Shown here: one piece after another, positions 1 through 7,763 of the stretch | Layout of the letters: each line of letters opens with the position of its first letter | Position numbering within the stretch: the first letter of the stretch is position 1 | Assembly: GCA_958295785.1 (NCBI GenBank) | Contig: OY282377.1 | Coordinates: forward strand, 1,998,394-2,062,393 | Length of the DNA stretch: 64,000 bases | DNA from: an uncultured Latescibacterota bacterium | Lineage (GTDB): Bacteria; Latescibacterota; UBA2968 | Direction of reading: 5' to 3' | Notes under the pieces: generated by a model | Databases searched by the model: none | What the model saw: the letters and a program-made list of their open reading frames with translations, nothing else | Told to the model about the DNA's origin: nothing | Made by a program: the position numbers and the translations under genes

Positions 1-1
1 A

Positions 2-148
2 GAAATTGCGCGCCGCGCAGATCATTTCGACTTGGTGGTTTTGGGATTGGAGCGCATCGGCAAAAATCGCCGGCGATTTGGTCAACTGGCCCCTGTGCTC
101 GCGCAACGAATCAACTGCGCCACAATTATGATCAGCAGGCGAGATTGA
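2..148 (+). CDS. C-terminal fragment of a universal-stress-protein-like gene
   Basis: The window opens inside a reading frame that ends with TGA at 146-148. The 48 visible residues include HFDLVVLGLERIG, then a Gly-Gln-Leu-Ala stretch and a final hydrophobic strand (CATIMIS). This matches the last strand-helix-strand of universal stress protein (UspA-like) domains, where D-L-[IV]-V-[LIM]-G is the conserved core before the ATP-binding loop. It could be a stand-alone Usp or the tail of a transporter with a C-terminal Usp domain; the start lies outside the window. The next gene starts 12 bases later, so the two may be co-transcribed. The call rests on a short fragment. Confidence 0.45.
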   Translation, partial: EIARRADHFDLVVLGLERIGKNRRRFGQLAPVLAQRINCATIMISRRD

Positions 149-160
149 AAGGAGAAGATT

Positions 161-1003
161 ATGGATGCGAAAAATGGGTTGCAATACTGCGCGACAGAAG
201 CGCAACTCCGGCAATTTAACGACGAGGGCTATTTGGTGGTCGAAGATGCGCTGGCGCCCGAGATGCTGGCGCGGTTAAATGCGGCCGTGGATAGGGTGGA
301 GGCGAAAAAGCGCGCGGCCCAAGGACTGAAGCCCGACGCGCTGTTGAGCGCGTTTCGGACGGTTGTGGAAGACGATGCGTTTTTGGATTTGCTGGACAAT
401 CCCAAGACGTTTCCGCTGTTGTGGGATATTTTGGGGTGGAATATCCAACTCTATATTTCCCACCTGATCGCGTATCCGCCCGAGCAAAAGGGCAGCGCGA
501 TTCGCAAGGGCGGTTGGCACCAAGACGGCGGGCGGCCCGTGCCCGAGATGGAGCGCCCCCACCCGCGGTTGTCCCTGAAGATCAGTTACTGGTTGAGCGA
601 TGTGGATACGCCAGAACACGGCGCGATGGAAATCGTGCCACAAAGCCACAAGTTGGATGCAAAACCCGAGGGGTGCGATTCTGGCGAGGGGGTGTTGCCC
701 GTGTGCGTCAAGGCGGGAACCGCGGTGTTGTTTGACCGCAGGATGTGGCACAGGCGAGGGGTTAATACGTCCGATGTAACGCGCCGCGTGCTGTTTTTCG
801 GGTACAGTTACCGCTGGTTGCGGGGGTTGGATTACAATGTGATCCCCGAAGAGGTGCTGTGCAAATGCGATCCCATCCGGCGGCAGTTGTTGGGCGATGG
901 CGTGGATATCAAAGGATGGTGGCAACCCACAGAAGCCGATGTGCCGCTCAAGGGATGGCTGCGCGAGCACCGAGGCGAGGAATATCTAAAGGCATTGGGA
1001 TAA
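161..1003 (+). CDS. Phytanoyl-CoA dioxygenase (PhyH) family protein
   Basis: A 280-residue Fe(II)/2-oxoglutarate-dependent dioxygenase of the PhyH family, presumably a cytoplasmic hydroxylase of a small organic substrate. The iron-binding triad is visible: H120-x-D122 in the segment GGWHQDGG, and a distal His at about residue 197 (MWHRRG), followed by an arginine-rich strand (VTRRVLFF) that would bind the 2-oxoglutarate carboxylate. Length is normal for the family (250-300). The ATG is preceded by GAAAGGAGAAG, a good ribosome binding site. Related enzymes are greatly expanded in Latescibacterota and Poribacteria; a second, divergent copy lies at 36354-37091. The substrate cannot be predicted from sequence. 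Confidence 0.85.
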   Translation: MDAKNGLQYCATEAQLRQFNDEGYLVVEDALAPEMLARLNAAVDRVEAKKRAAQGLKPDALLSAFRTVVEDDAFLDLLDNPKTFPLLWDILGWNIQLYISHLIAYPPEQKGSAIRKGGWHQDGGRPVPEMERPHPRLSLKISYWLSDVDTPEHGAMEIVPQSHKLDAKPEGCDSGEGVLPVCVKAGTAVLFDRRMWHRRGVNTSDVTRRVLFFGYSYRWLRGLDYNVIPEEVLCKCDPIRRQLLGDGVDIKGWWQPTEADVPLKGWLREHRGEEYLKALG

Positions 1004-1031
1004 TCCGATTGACTTGGGAAGCGTGATAGCG

Positions 1032-2111
1032 ATGTTGAAGCATCTTAAAATACGGAATTTTCGCATTTTCAAAGCGTTGGAGATTGACCGGTTGGGTCGC
1101 ATTAACCTCATCGCTGGCAAAAACAATGCCGGTAAGACCAGTTTGCTCGAGGCAGTTTTTCTGCTAGCTGGCGCGGGAAGTGCACAGATGGCGATAAATA
1201 CCCATGTGATTCGCGGCCTTGATCCCGTCATTCGAGTCGTTTCAGCGGCTGGGGAAACCGCTTGGCAACAGCCGATCAATGAGACCTCTTGGAAGCAACT
1301 CTTCTCCGATCTGAACATGCACAGACCCATCGAGATCGAGGCGCATCATACGTCGCATGGTCAATTGGCCCTTGAAATCGCATCGGAGCGACCACACATC
1401 GCCGAGTTTTCTCTGGATCGCACTGGGGGAATTTCGATGACGAACCTCCCCGAAGAACGCACGCTCACCTTTCAGTATCGAGGCCCCAAAGGCAAAAAAA
1501 TAAAAAACCATATACGGGTGAAGGAACATGGATTTGAGATCGAAAAGCCGATCACAAATGTCCCGTTTATTGCGACGATTCTCCTATCTCGAATCAGAAA
1601 TACCCAAGAAGATGCCATGCGCTTGGGGATGTTGAGAAAACAGAAACGCGGCGAGATGCTCTTAAAAGCACTTCAGGTCATCGAGCCCAATCTGCAAAGT
1701 ATCGAAGATAATTCTGCCAGCGGTGTACCGATGATTTGGGGCGATATCGGGTTGTCCGAGTTGGTGCCGCTGCCGGTGATGGGCGAAGGCATGATCCAAA
1801 TGGCCCGGCTTATTTTGGCCATATCCTCTGTGCCAGATGGCGTGGTTTTGGTAGATGAAATCGAAAATGGGCTTCACCACGCCGTATTGCCCGATGTTTG
1901 GCGCGTCATCGATGAAGCGGCCGGGCAATTTCGCACGCAGGTCTTTGCGACCACGCATAGTTTTGAATGTATAGAAGCGGCGCATCACGCGCTTGGCCCT
2001 GACGGTTTTCTCCTGCACAGGCTCGAAGTCAACAATGCGGAGAATCGCTGTGTCACCTATAGTCCAGAATCGATGGATGCCGCAATCCTGCACGAGTTTG
2101 AGGTTCGATGA
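1032..2111 (+). CDS. AAA family (OLD-like, AAA_15/AAA_21) ATPase
   Basis: A 359-residue ABC/SMC-type ATPase of the OLD-like group. The N-terminus has the typical LKIRNFR..F strand, then a canonical Walker A at residues 29-36 (GKNNAGKT). The C-terminal half has the Walker B (VVLVDEIENGLHH) and a histidine switch (FATTHS). I chose the ATG at 1032; a TTG at 1014 in frame is possible but has no better ribosome site. The stop overlaps the start of the next gene (ATGA), which encodes a broken TOPRIM-like protein, so the two were one translational unit. Split ATPase plus TOPRIM pairs occur in anti-phage systems such as PARIS (AriA/AriB) and resemble Gabija/OLD nucleases; a defence role here is an inference. 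Confidence 0.8.
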   Translation: MLKHLKIRNFRIFKALEIDRLGRINLIAGKNNAGKTSLLEAVFLLAGAGSAQMAINTHVIRGLDPVIRVVSAAGETAWQQPINETSWKQLFSDLNMHRPIEIEAHHTSHGQLALEIASERPHIAEFSLDRTGGISMTNLPEERTLTFQYRGPKGKKIKNHIRVKEHGFEIEKPITNVPFIATILLSRIRNTQEDAMRLGMLRKQKRGEMLLKALQVIEPNLQSIEDNSASGVPMIWGDIGLSELVPLPVMGEGMIQMARLILAISSVPDGVVLVDEIENGLHHAVLPDVWRVIDEAAGQFRTQVFATTHSFECIEAAHHALGPDGFLLHRLEVNNAENRCVTYSPESMDAAILHEFEVR

Positions 2112-2705
2112 GTATGACGAGATCAATACAAATCAAATCGGAAATCCAACTTCTCGTTGAGGGCAACGATCCGCGCAATTTTTTTGAGGCATTCATTCGT
2201 CACCTATCACTTGCGAATATTCAGATTCAGAACTGCGGGGGTTCCTGCGCGCGCTTGCAGACGCGCCAGGGTTTTATGAGGTCGTTAAAAGTCTCGGCAT
2301 TGTTCGAGATGCCAAAATGTCCGCAGAGAGGGCGTTTCAAAGCTTCAGGCTTCACCAAAAAATGCCGCACTACCCGTGCCGAACAGATCCGAAAAGCGCG
2401 TGGACGCCAGACCAGCGGTGACAGTGCTGATACTGCCGGGCAATAACCAACAAGGCATGCTCGAGACGATGCTGTGCGAGAGCTTTGCGGATACGCCAGA
2501 GAATGATTGTATCAATGCCTTTTTTGATTGCGTCGAGGCTTTGCCAAATGCGTCCATTAAAAGGCAGGAAAAGGCTCGCGCACATGCTTATCTGACGACC
2601 AAACCCGATCCGCATCTTTCCGTAGGCGTAGCGGCAAAGAGGGCCTATTGGGATTTGGACCACCGCGTTTTTGGGCCTGTTCGAGATTTTCTAAAGTCAC
2701 TTTGA
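2108..2705 (+). pseudogene. DUF3226-like TOPRIM protein, disrupted by two frameshifts
   Basis: Three successive frames together give one DUF3226-type (TOPRIM-related) protein. The frame opening at 2108 (ATGA overlap with the ATPase) gives IQLLVEGNDPRNFFEAFI and runs to about 2235. A second frame then gives ELRGFLRALADAPGF and VKSLGIVRDAKMSAERAFQSF. A third frame from about 2362 gives ALPVP, VTVLILPG, GMLETMLCESF and the C-terminal YWDLDHRVFGPVRDFL, ending at 2705. The second break falls on a run of six A (2357-2362), where one additional A would restore HQKNAALPVPN. The first lies near 2215-2240, where the conserved glycine-rich segment also appears shortened. Either a decayed gene or a sequencing/assembly error; no intact product is encoded as read. 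Confidence 0.75.
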
Positions 2706-2727
2706 TTTTCTAAGAGGAGGTTCTCCG

Positions 2728-3831
2728 ATGGCTGATTTGATTGTCAAATCCCAAGCGATAACCGCGTTGCGTCCCCACCCCAACGCGGATAGGTTGGAAA
2801 TTGCAGAGGTGGGCGGCTGGCAGTGCGTGGTGGTCAAAGACACGTATCGGGAAGGCGATGTGGTCGTCCATGTGCCTCCCGAGACGCTCGTGCCCAAAGC
2901 GTTGGCCGTGCGGTTGGGCATCGATGGCTATTTGTCCTTTTCCCATGGCAAGCCCGATTTTGGCCGCGTGCGTGCGGCGAGGTTGCGCGGCGAGGTCTCG
3001 CACGGCTTTGTCTTTTCGGACGACAGATTCACAGTTGCGGGCGAAGATGCGGTCGCCGCGTTTGGATTTCAAAAGTACGAACCGCCTCCCAATTTGTTCG
3101 CCGGCAACCGCATGCCCGAATATGCGGGCTTTGACAAATACACCAGCATTGAAAACATCAAAAATTTTCTCGATGTTTTTCACGAGGGCGAGGAAGTGGT
3201 TTTCACAGAGAAAATTCACGGCACAAACAGCCGCATTGGACATATTATGGTGCGCGACAAAGCACGCGGCGAACTGGTTCCGCGCATTGCCGTTGGCACG
3301 CACAGAACGCAAATTGAGGTTTCAGACGAAGGCAAAGAGGGGTCCCTGTATGGCTATCCGCTGACGCTTGAGGGGGTGCGCCGCGCCTTGTGGATGCCCG
3401 CTGTGGAAAAGGGGAATGAGGTGTTGGAGGGCGCGAGCCCGAATGTGAACCGCATTTTGTACGGCGAGATTTTTGGCCCTCGCATCAACGACTACCACTA
3501 CGGACAAACCTCGCCGGCCTATCGCGCATTCGACATCAAAGAGGGCCAAGCGTTTTTGGACTACGACGAGTTTGTCGCTCAATGCGCCGCTTTTGACATC
3601 GCAACGGCACCCGCGCTGTATCGCGGCCCGTTTTCTCTCGATGCGGTCGATGCGTTCACCAACCGCTGGAACGGGGGAAAATCCCAAGTGGGCACAAACC
3701 CCGACCAACTGCGCGAGGGCATTGTCATTCGGCCCGTCGAAGAAAGGACGCATCCCGAAATCGGGCGCGTGATTCTCAAAGCCATCGCAGACAGTTATTT
3801 GACGCGGGGGAAGGGAACGGAGAATCAATGA
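2728..3831 (+). CDS. RNA ligase, DRB0094 (Rnl5-like) family
   Basis: A 367-residue ATP-dependent RNA ligase of the DRB0094/DraRnl type, which seals 3'-OH/5'-phosphate nicks through a lysyl-AMP intermediate. The N-terminal OB-like domain (residues 1-100) contains ITALRPHPNADRLEIAEVGGW, characteristic of this family. The nucleotidyltransferase domain starts with motif I at K162 (EKIHGTN, the family's KxHGTN variant of KxDG); further motifs are LYGEIFGP and the C-terminal REGIVIRPVEE with a conserved lysine in RVILKAI. A strong ribosome site (AAGAGGAGG) precedes the ATG. It sits 22 bases after the broken TOPRIM gene and 30 bases before a second ATPase, so all five genes may form one operon. A repair role for RNA cut by neighbouring nucleases is speculative. 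Confidence 0.88.
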   Translation: MADLIVKSQAITALRPHPNADRLEIAEVGGWQCVVVKDTYREGDVVVHVPPETLVPKALAVRLGIDGYLSFSHGKPDFGRVRAARLRGEVSHGFVFSDDRFTVAGEDAVAAFGFQKYEPPPNLFAGNRMPEYAGFDKYTSIENIKNFLDVFHEGEEVVFTEKIHGTNSRIGHIMVRDKARGELVPRIAVGTHRTQIEVSDEGKEGSLYGYPLTLEGVRRALWMPAVEKGNEVLEGASPNVNRILYGEIFGPRINDYHYGQTSPAYRAFDIKEGQAFLDYDEFVAQCAAFDIATAPALYRGPFSLDAVDAFTNRWNGGKSQVGTNPDQLREGIVIRPVEERTHPEIGRVILKAIADSYLTRGKGTENQ

Positions 3832-3861
3832 GGCCAATCATCCCGAAAGGATTACGCGAAC

Positions 3862-4956
3862 ATGCTAAAGCGCGTTCACATCGACAACTACAAGTGCCTC
3901 ACCAACTTTGACCTCTGTTTTGGGGATCTGACACTGCTACTCGGGACAAACGGATGCGGCAAGTTGGCCGTGTTTGAAGTCGTGGGAAAACTGCGCGATT
4001 TTATCCGGGGCGATGCGCGGGTCGGCGAATTGTTTTCTCCCGCTGATTTCACGCACTGGAACAAAAAATTCGAGCAACGGTTTGAATTGGAAATCGACAT
4101 CTCTGGTGGGCTATGTCTTTATCGGCTCGTGGTTGAGCACGTCCCGGACAAGCGACTCATGCGGGTGATGCGCGAAGACCTTCTGTTCAATGGCAAGCCG
4201 CTCTTTGCTTTTGAAAACGGCGATGTACAGCTATACCGCGATGATCACAGCGAAGGGGCAAAATATTCTTTTGATTGGACACAATCGGGGCTCGCGCCAG
4301 TGGCCGACCGCCCCGACAATACTCAACTGAGTGCATTTAGAAATCAAGTCCGCCGTTTTGTGACGCTTTTTTTAGAGACGAAACGCATGAGATGCGGTTC
4401 GGATTCCGACACCGATAAACTCGACGATGGCGGTGAGAATTTTGCGTCATGGTATCGGGAACGCTTACAGGAAAGTCCGCGTCGGGTCTTTGAGGCGATA
4501 GATCATCTACGCGGTGTTTTGCCCGGTTTCGCGGACTTGAGACTCGTGCAAAAAGGCAGTGATTACCGGGAACTCCAGGCCGAGTTTTCCCCGAGGAATG
4601 GAGAAGCGGGCTCTGTCTATCGGTTTGACCAACTCTCAGATGGTCAGCGTGCTTTGATCGCGCTTTACTTATTGCTCTTTGCCGATGGTGCTGGACGCAC
4701 TTTGTTTTTGGATGAACCGGATAACTATGTCGCGCTTCCAGAGTTGCAACCATGGTTCGCCGAGTTGGAGGATGGCTGTGGCGACACGCTACCGCAGACC
4801 GTGTTGATTTCGCACCATCCAGAAGCGATTGATTTTCTGGAGGACAAGGCGGTTTGGTTGGAACGCGATCCAGAGCGTCATACGCGCATCAGGCAGGTGA
4901 AAAACAATACGAGGTTAAAAATTTCCGAACTCTATGCCCAGGGACTCGCGCCATGA
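3862..4956 (+). CDS. AAA family (AAA_21-type) ATPase with altered Walker A
   Basis: A 364-residue SMC/ABC-type ATPase. The start is HIDNYKCLTNFDLCFGDLTLLLGTNGCGK; the P-loop at residues 28-35 reads GTNGCGKL, with leucine where the Ser/Thr that coordinates Mg2+ is expected. A signature-like LSDGQRALIALYLLLF and Walker B GRTLFLDEPDN are present, followed by a histidine switch in VLISHHPEAIDFL. Everything but the P-loop residue looks intact; Leu35 is encoded by TTG, one transition away from the serine codon TCG. The gene overlaps the next one by ATGA, pairing it with a TOPRIM-like protein exactly as at 1032-2705. The pair resembles two-component ATPase/TOPRIM defence modules (inference). Confidence 0.8.
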   Translation: MLKRVHIDNYKCLTNFDLCFGDLTLLLGTNGCGKLAVFEVVGKLRDFIRGDARVGELFSPADFTHWNKKFEQRFELEIDISGGLCLYRLVVEHVPDKRLMRVMREDLLFNGKPLFAFENGDVQLYRDDHSEGAKYSFDWTQSGLAPVADRPDNTQLSAFRNQVRRFVTLFLETKRMRCGSDSDTDKLDDGGENFASWYRERLQESPRRVFEAIDHLRGVLPGFADLRLVQKGSDYRELQAEFSPRNGEAGSVYRFDQLSDGQRALIALYLLLFADGAGRTLFLDEPDNYVALPELQPWFAELEDGCGDTLPQTVLISHHPEAIDFLEDKAVWLERDPERHTRIRQVKNNTRLKISELYAQGLAP

Positions 4957-5471
4957 CGCGCCCAAAAATTACCGTTCTGTGCGAAGACAAACAACACGAA
5001 TCGTTTATCCGCAGATTTCTCAAAAAACGCAATCGGCAGATATATGCTGTGCTCAGACCAAAAACCAGCGCAGGTGCAGGCGAGCAATTTGTTCGGGATC
5101 ATTATCCGGCCTACTTGGACGCCATTCGCAAACGCGGCGGCGTTCTCGTGGTGATGATCGATAGCGACCATTACAGCAGGGCGCAACGCCTAAAACAAAT
5201 GGATGTAGCTTGTCATCAAAAGGGCGTTTTACCGCTTACACGCGGCGATAAAGTCGCCCTCTTCATTCCTCAGCGCAACATCGAACCTTGGCTTGCCTTT
5301 CTATATGGCGAGATCGTGAACGAGACGGACACGTATCCCCGCCTTGAACGGGAGCGAGAATGCCGGAAGCATGTTGACGCGCTTGAGCAGATGTGTGTAG
5401 CGGGAAAACTGCGAGCCCCCGCGCCAGCATCGTTGGAAGCCGCCTGCCGTGAATATCATAACGTCTTTTGA
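4953..5471 (+). CDS. TOPRIM-like (DUF4276-type) protein, partner of the upstream ATPase
   Basis: A 172-residue protein starting MTRPKITVLCEDKQHESFIRRF, the E-bearing first strand of TOPRIM-like folds, with the acidic second site in GVLVVMIDSDHYSR and a conserved IPQRNIEPWLAFLYGE segment. This organisation (CED...R-FL, G-GEQFV, D-x-D, NIE-W) is what I associate with DUF4276-like partners of AAA ATPases. The ATG at 4953 overlaps the ATPase stop by four bases and gives the normal family length; an upstream in-frame start would add 33 residues from the ATPase coding region and is rejected. In TOPRIM enzymes the E and DxD bind metal for nucleic acid cleavage; nuclease activity here is inferred. 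Confidence 0.65.
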   Translation: MTRPKITVLCEDKQHESFIRRFLKKRNRQIYAVLRPKTSAGAGEQFVRDHYPAYLDAIRKRGGVLVVMIDSDHYSRAQRLKQMDVACHQKGVLPLTRGDKVALFIPQRNIEPWLAFLYGEIVNETDTYPRLERERECRKHVDALEQMCVAGKLRAPAPASLEAACREYHNVF

Positions 5472-5548
5472 TGGCGTTTCACGAATCCCCGCAAGACGCG
5501 CCTACTTTCCTCTCCAACTTCCCAATAGATTATCCAAAGCATGGCCCT

Positions 5549-5577
5549 TTGACAAACAGGCCATTGTGTGGTATAAG
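5549..5577 (+). promoter_or_regulatory. Sigma70-like promoter without an evident gene
   Basis: TTGACA (5549-5554), a 17-base spacer and TATAAG (5572-5577). It is followed seven bases later by an ATG opening only eight codons (MSTRGQNE) before a stop. No downstream gene on this strand is recognisable before the convergent HTH gene. The 212-base gap 5472-5683 otherwise shows nothing I can name; the promoter may be a relic of a deleted gene. Confidence 0.45.
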
Positions 5578-5683
5578 ATCCATTATGTCAACTCGCGGTC
5601 AAAATGAATAGTTCCCCTTGGGATTTATTGTCTTTCGTCATTACAGCAATCCCGTGACTTTCCAACTCCGCGCCTTACCTTTT

Positions 5684-6268
5684 TTATTTCAGCCCCAGGG
5701 CCTTTTGACAGAGCAAATCAGAAAGGCGTTGATTCTCTTCTCGGAATCTCTTTATGGTTTCAGCCCTTCTCTGCGCGGTTATTTGCATCTCATTTCGTTC
5801 CCGCCGCAACCATTTCGCGTCTTGTTGCGCTCGTTTCTCGTTTTCTCGTGCAACGCGCAGTTCTTCTCGCGTTTTTTCGAGTTCTGCTTGAAATGCACGC
5901 GCTTCCGTCCATCCAGATGCAGATGATGCCTCTAATTGTGCATTGCGTTCATTCAGACTGCGAACTTCCGCTCTCAGTTCCTTTTCGCTGATTTCGATCA
6001 CCGCCAATTTGCCCAATTTCTGTTGCTGGTTTTCAAATTCGGATTTTTCAATGAGAATTTGATTGGGTTCATGACGCATTTCTGTGGAATTTTGGTCCAG
6101 CGATTTTCCAAATTTTTTCCGAAATAATTCCGAAATTTCTTCATGGGGAATACGCCAGGTGCCATTCCACTTTTCGGGCGTCACGAAACCTCTATTTATA
6201 TAGTTTCTTATGGTTTTATCCGTCACTTGAAGAATTTTTGCCGCTTCGAGAATGCTGTAATTTTCCAT
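5684..6268 (-). CDS. Helix-turn-helix DNA-binding protein with long coiled coil
   Basis: A 194-residue protein. Residues 1-60 form a MerR/excisionase-like winged HTH (YSILEAAKILQVTDKTIRNYINRGFV, then W-x-G-TWRIP), as in helix-turn-helix domain 17 proteins. Residues 85-190 are charged and heptad-like (EKELRAEVRSLNERNAQLE, KTREELRVARENEKRAQQD), a long coiled coil probably for oligomerisation. The ATG is preceded by AAAGGAG and an AT-rich promoter region. Base composition of the gene and its leader is clearly AT-richer than its neighbours, suggesting transfer. Such HTH-coiled-coil proteins occur near plasmid or phage functions; here it stands alone, divergent from gcvT. Confidence 0.7.
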   Translation of the reverse strand: MENYSILEAAKILQVTDKTIRNYINRGFVTPEKWNGTWRIPHEEISELFRKKFGKSLDQNSTEMRHEPNQILIEKSEFENQQQKLGKLAVIEISEKELRAEVRSLNERNAQLEASSASGWTEARAFQAELEKTREELRVARENEKRAQQDAKWLRRERNEMQITAQRRAETIKRFREENQRLSDLLCQKALGLK

Positions 6269-6315
6269 TAATTCTCCTTTGAAAAGTTCCGTTATATTTC
6301 CATAATATTTCTATA

Positions 6316-6344
6316 AATTTAGAACAATAATTCCATATCGTCAA
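6316..6344 (-). promoter_or_regulatory. Probable promoter of the HTH/coiled-coil gene
   Basis: On the minus strand TTGACG, 17 bases, TAAATT, placed about 50 bases upstream of the HTH gene start. The leader is rich in repeated TTCCATA/TTTCCATAATATTT-like motifs, possible sites for autoregulation. Confidence 0.45.
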
Positions 6345-6443
6345 GAAAAATAAAATAGAATTGGAACGAATTTTTGTTATTTTGAAAAAAATCAGCACGC
6401 CGGCGCGATTTCTGTACCCCCCAAAAAAAGAGGAGGGACTGAC

Positions 6444-7535
6444 TTGGAAAACCTGAAACGAACCCCGCTATACGAAATCCACCGCAAGGCCAATGCCCGA
6501 CTGGTTGCCTTTGGCGGCTGGGAAATGCCCGTTCAATACGCGGGCATCGTCGCCGAGCATCGCGCGGTCCGATCACAGGCGGGCTTATTTGATGTCTCAC
6601 ACATGGGCGAATTTGAATTTAGAGGCTCGGGAGCCAGAGCACTGGTGCAATTTTTAACGACCAATGACATAGACCGCTTGGGCGTTGGGCGCGGGCAATA
6701 CTCGCTCTTTCTCAATGAAAATGGCGGCACGGTTGACGACATCATCGTTTACCGCTTGGGCAAAACGACCTATCTGATCGTAGTCAATGCCGCGAATGTC
6801 GATAAAGACTGGGCGCACGTCCAAGCGGTCGCCCAATCATTTGACCGCGTTCAAGTGACAAATTGCAGCGAAGAATTTGCTCTGCTCGCCCTTCAAGGCC
6901 CCAGTGCAGGGGCCGTTCTCGCCCCCATCGCAAACCGCGACCTTTCGGAAATCGGTTTTTTTCGCATTCGCAAAGCCGAACTCGCGGGCATACCCGTTCA
7001 CATTGCCCGCACGGGGTACACGGGCGAAGGCGCGAATGGATTTGAAATTTTTACCCGGCCCGAAGATGCAGCGGCAATCTGGAACGCGCTCACCGCATCG
7101 CCCGATGTATCGCCTGCGGGATTGGGAGCACGGGATACCCTCCGCATCGAAGCCTCGCTTCCCCTCTACGGCCACGAACTCGACGAGGAAACCACGCCCC
7201 TGGAAGCCGGGCTGGATATGTTTGTCTCGCCAACCGGTGGATTTTTGGGCGCAGAAGCACTCGCGCAACAGCATACCGATGGCCTGAACAAAACACTTGT
7301 GATGCTCGAAATGATCGACCGCGGCATTCCGCGCCAAGGCTATGAAATCCTAGATACGAGGGGAAATGAGATTGGCAAAGTCACCAGCGGAACAATCGCG
7401 TCCCACATTCAAAAAAATGTCGCCATGGGCTACGTCCCGCTCGACCATTCAAAAGTGGGCTCAGAACTCGCCATTGCAATACGCCATCGCGCCCTCAAAG
7501 CGCGGATCGTTCCCAAGCCATTTTTTGTGCGGTAG
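6444..7535 (+). CDS. gcvT: Glycine cleavage system T protein (aminomethyltransferase)
   Basis: A 363-residue T protein, transferring the methylene group from H-protein-bound aminomethyl to tetrahydrofolate and releasing ammonia. Family marks are in order: TPLYEIHRKANARLVAFGGWEMPVQY at the start (residues 5-30), FDVSHMGEFEF, FLTTNDIDRL, GTVDDIIVYRLG, RTGYTGEGANGFEIF, and the C-terminal GLGARDTLRIEASLPLYGHELDEETTPLEAGL. The start is TTG at 6444, backed by the ribosome site AGAGGAGGGA; no ATG in a suitable position exists. No other gcv genes (H, P, L) lie in this window, and no glycine riboswitch was recognised in the 175-base leader. Confidence 0.95.
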   Translation: MENLKRTPLYEIHRKANARLVAFGGWEMPVQYAGIVAEHRAVRSQAGLFDVSHMGEFEFRGSGARALVQFLTTNDIDRLGVGRGQYSLFLNENGGTVDDIIVYRLGKTTYLIVVNAANVDKDWAHVQAVAQSFDRVQVTNCSEEFALLALQGPSAGAVLAPIANRDLSEIGFFRIRKAELAGIPVHIARTGYTGEGANGFEIFTRPEDAAAIWNALTASPDVSPAGLGARDTLRIEASLPLYGHELDEETTPLEAGLDMFVSPTGGFLGAEALAQQHTDGLNKTLVMLEMIDRGIPRQGYEILDTRGNEIGKVTSGTIASHIQKNVAMGYVPLDHSKVGSELAIAIRHRALKARIVPKPFFVR

Positions 7536-7693
7536 ATTCAAAGGTAGCCACAAAAAGGCACAAAGGGCACAAAGCAGAAAATCGGTTTGAGAAACTGGAT
7601 GTGAGTTATCGAGGCGTTCTCTGTTTTATTGACGCAGTCGGTTTTTAAGGGTGCACAACATCCGTTAGAACTTAAAACTCGCCACATTAGCAC

Positions 7694-7723
7694 TTGACAC
7701 GTTCCGAAACCGCGATCTATATT
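7694..7723 (+). promoter_or_regulatory. Promoter candidate for the nuoH operon, cut off by the IS
   Basis: TTGACA (7694-7699), 18-base spacer, TATATT (7718-7723), pointing toward nuoH. The IS701-like element is inserted 40 bases downstream. Without the IS, nuoH would start roughly 100 bases after the -10 box. The remaining sequence between gcvT and the IS (7536-7763) holds no gene I can support. Confidence 0.5.
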
Positions 7724-7763
7724 TTGAAACGCGATCAGGCCGTTTTTGGCGAATGATAAAGAT

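Noticed and set aside
2345-2663. Minus-strand frames opposite the broken TOPRIM gene
   Set aside because: Protein-level similarity is on the plus strand in three linked frames; the minus frames have none.
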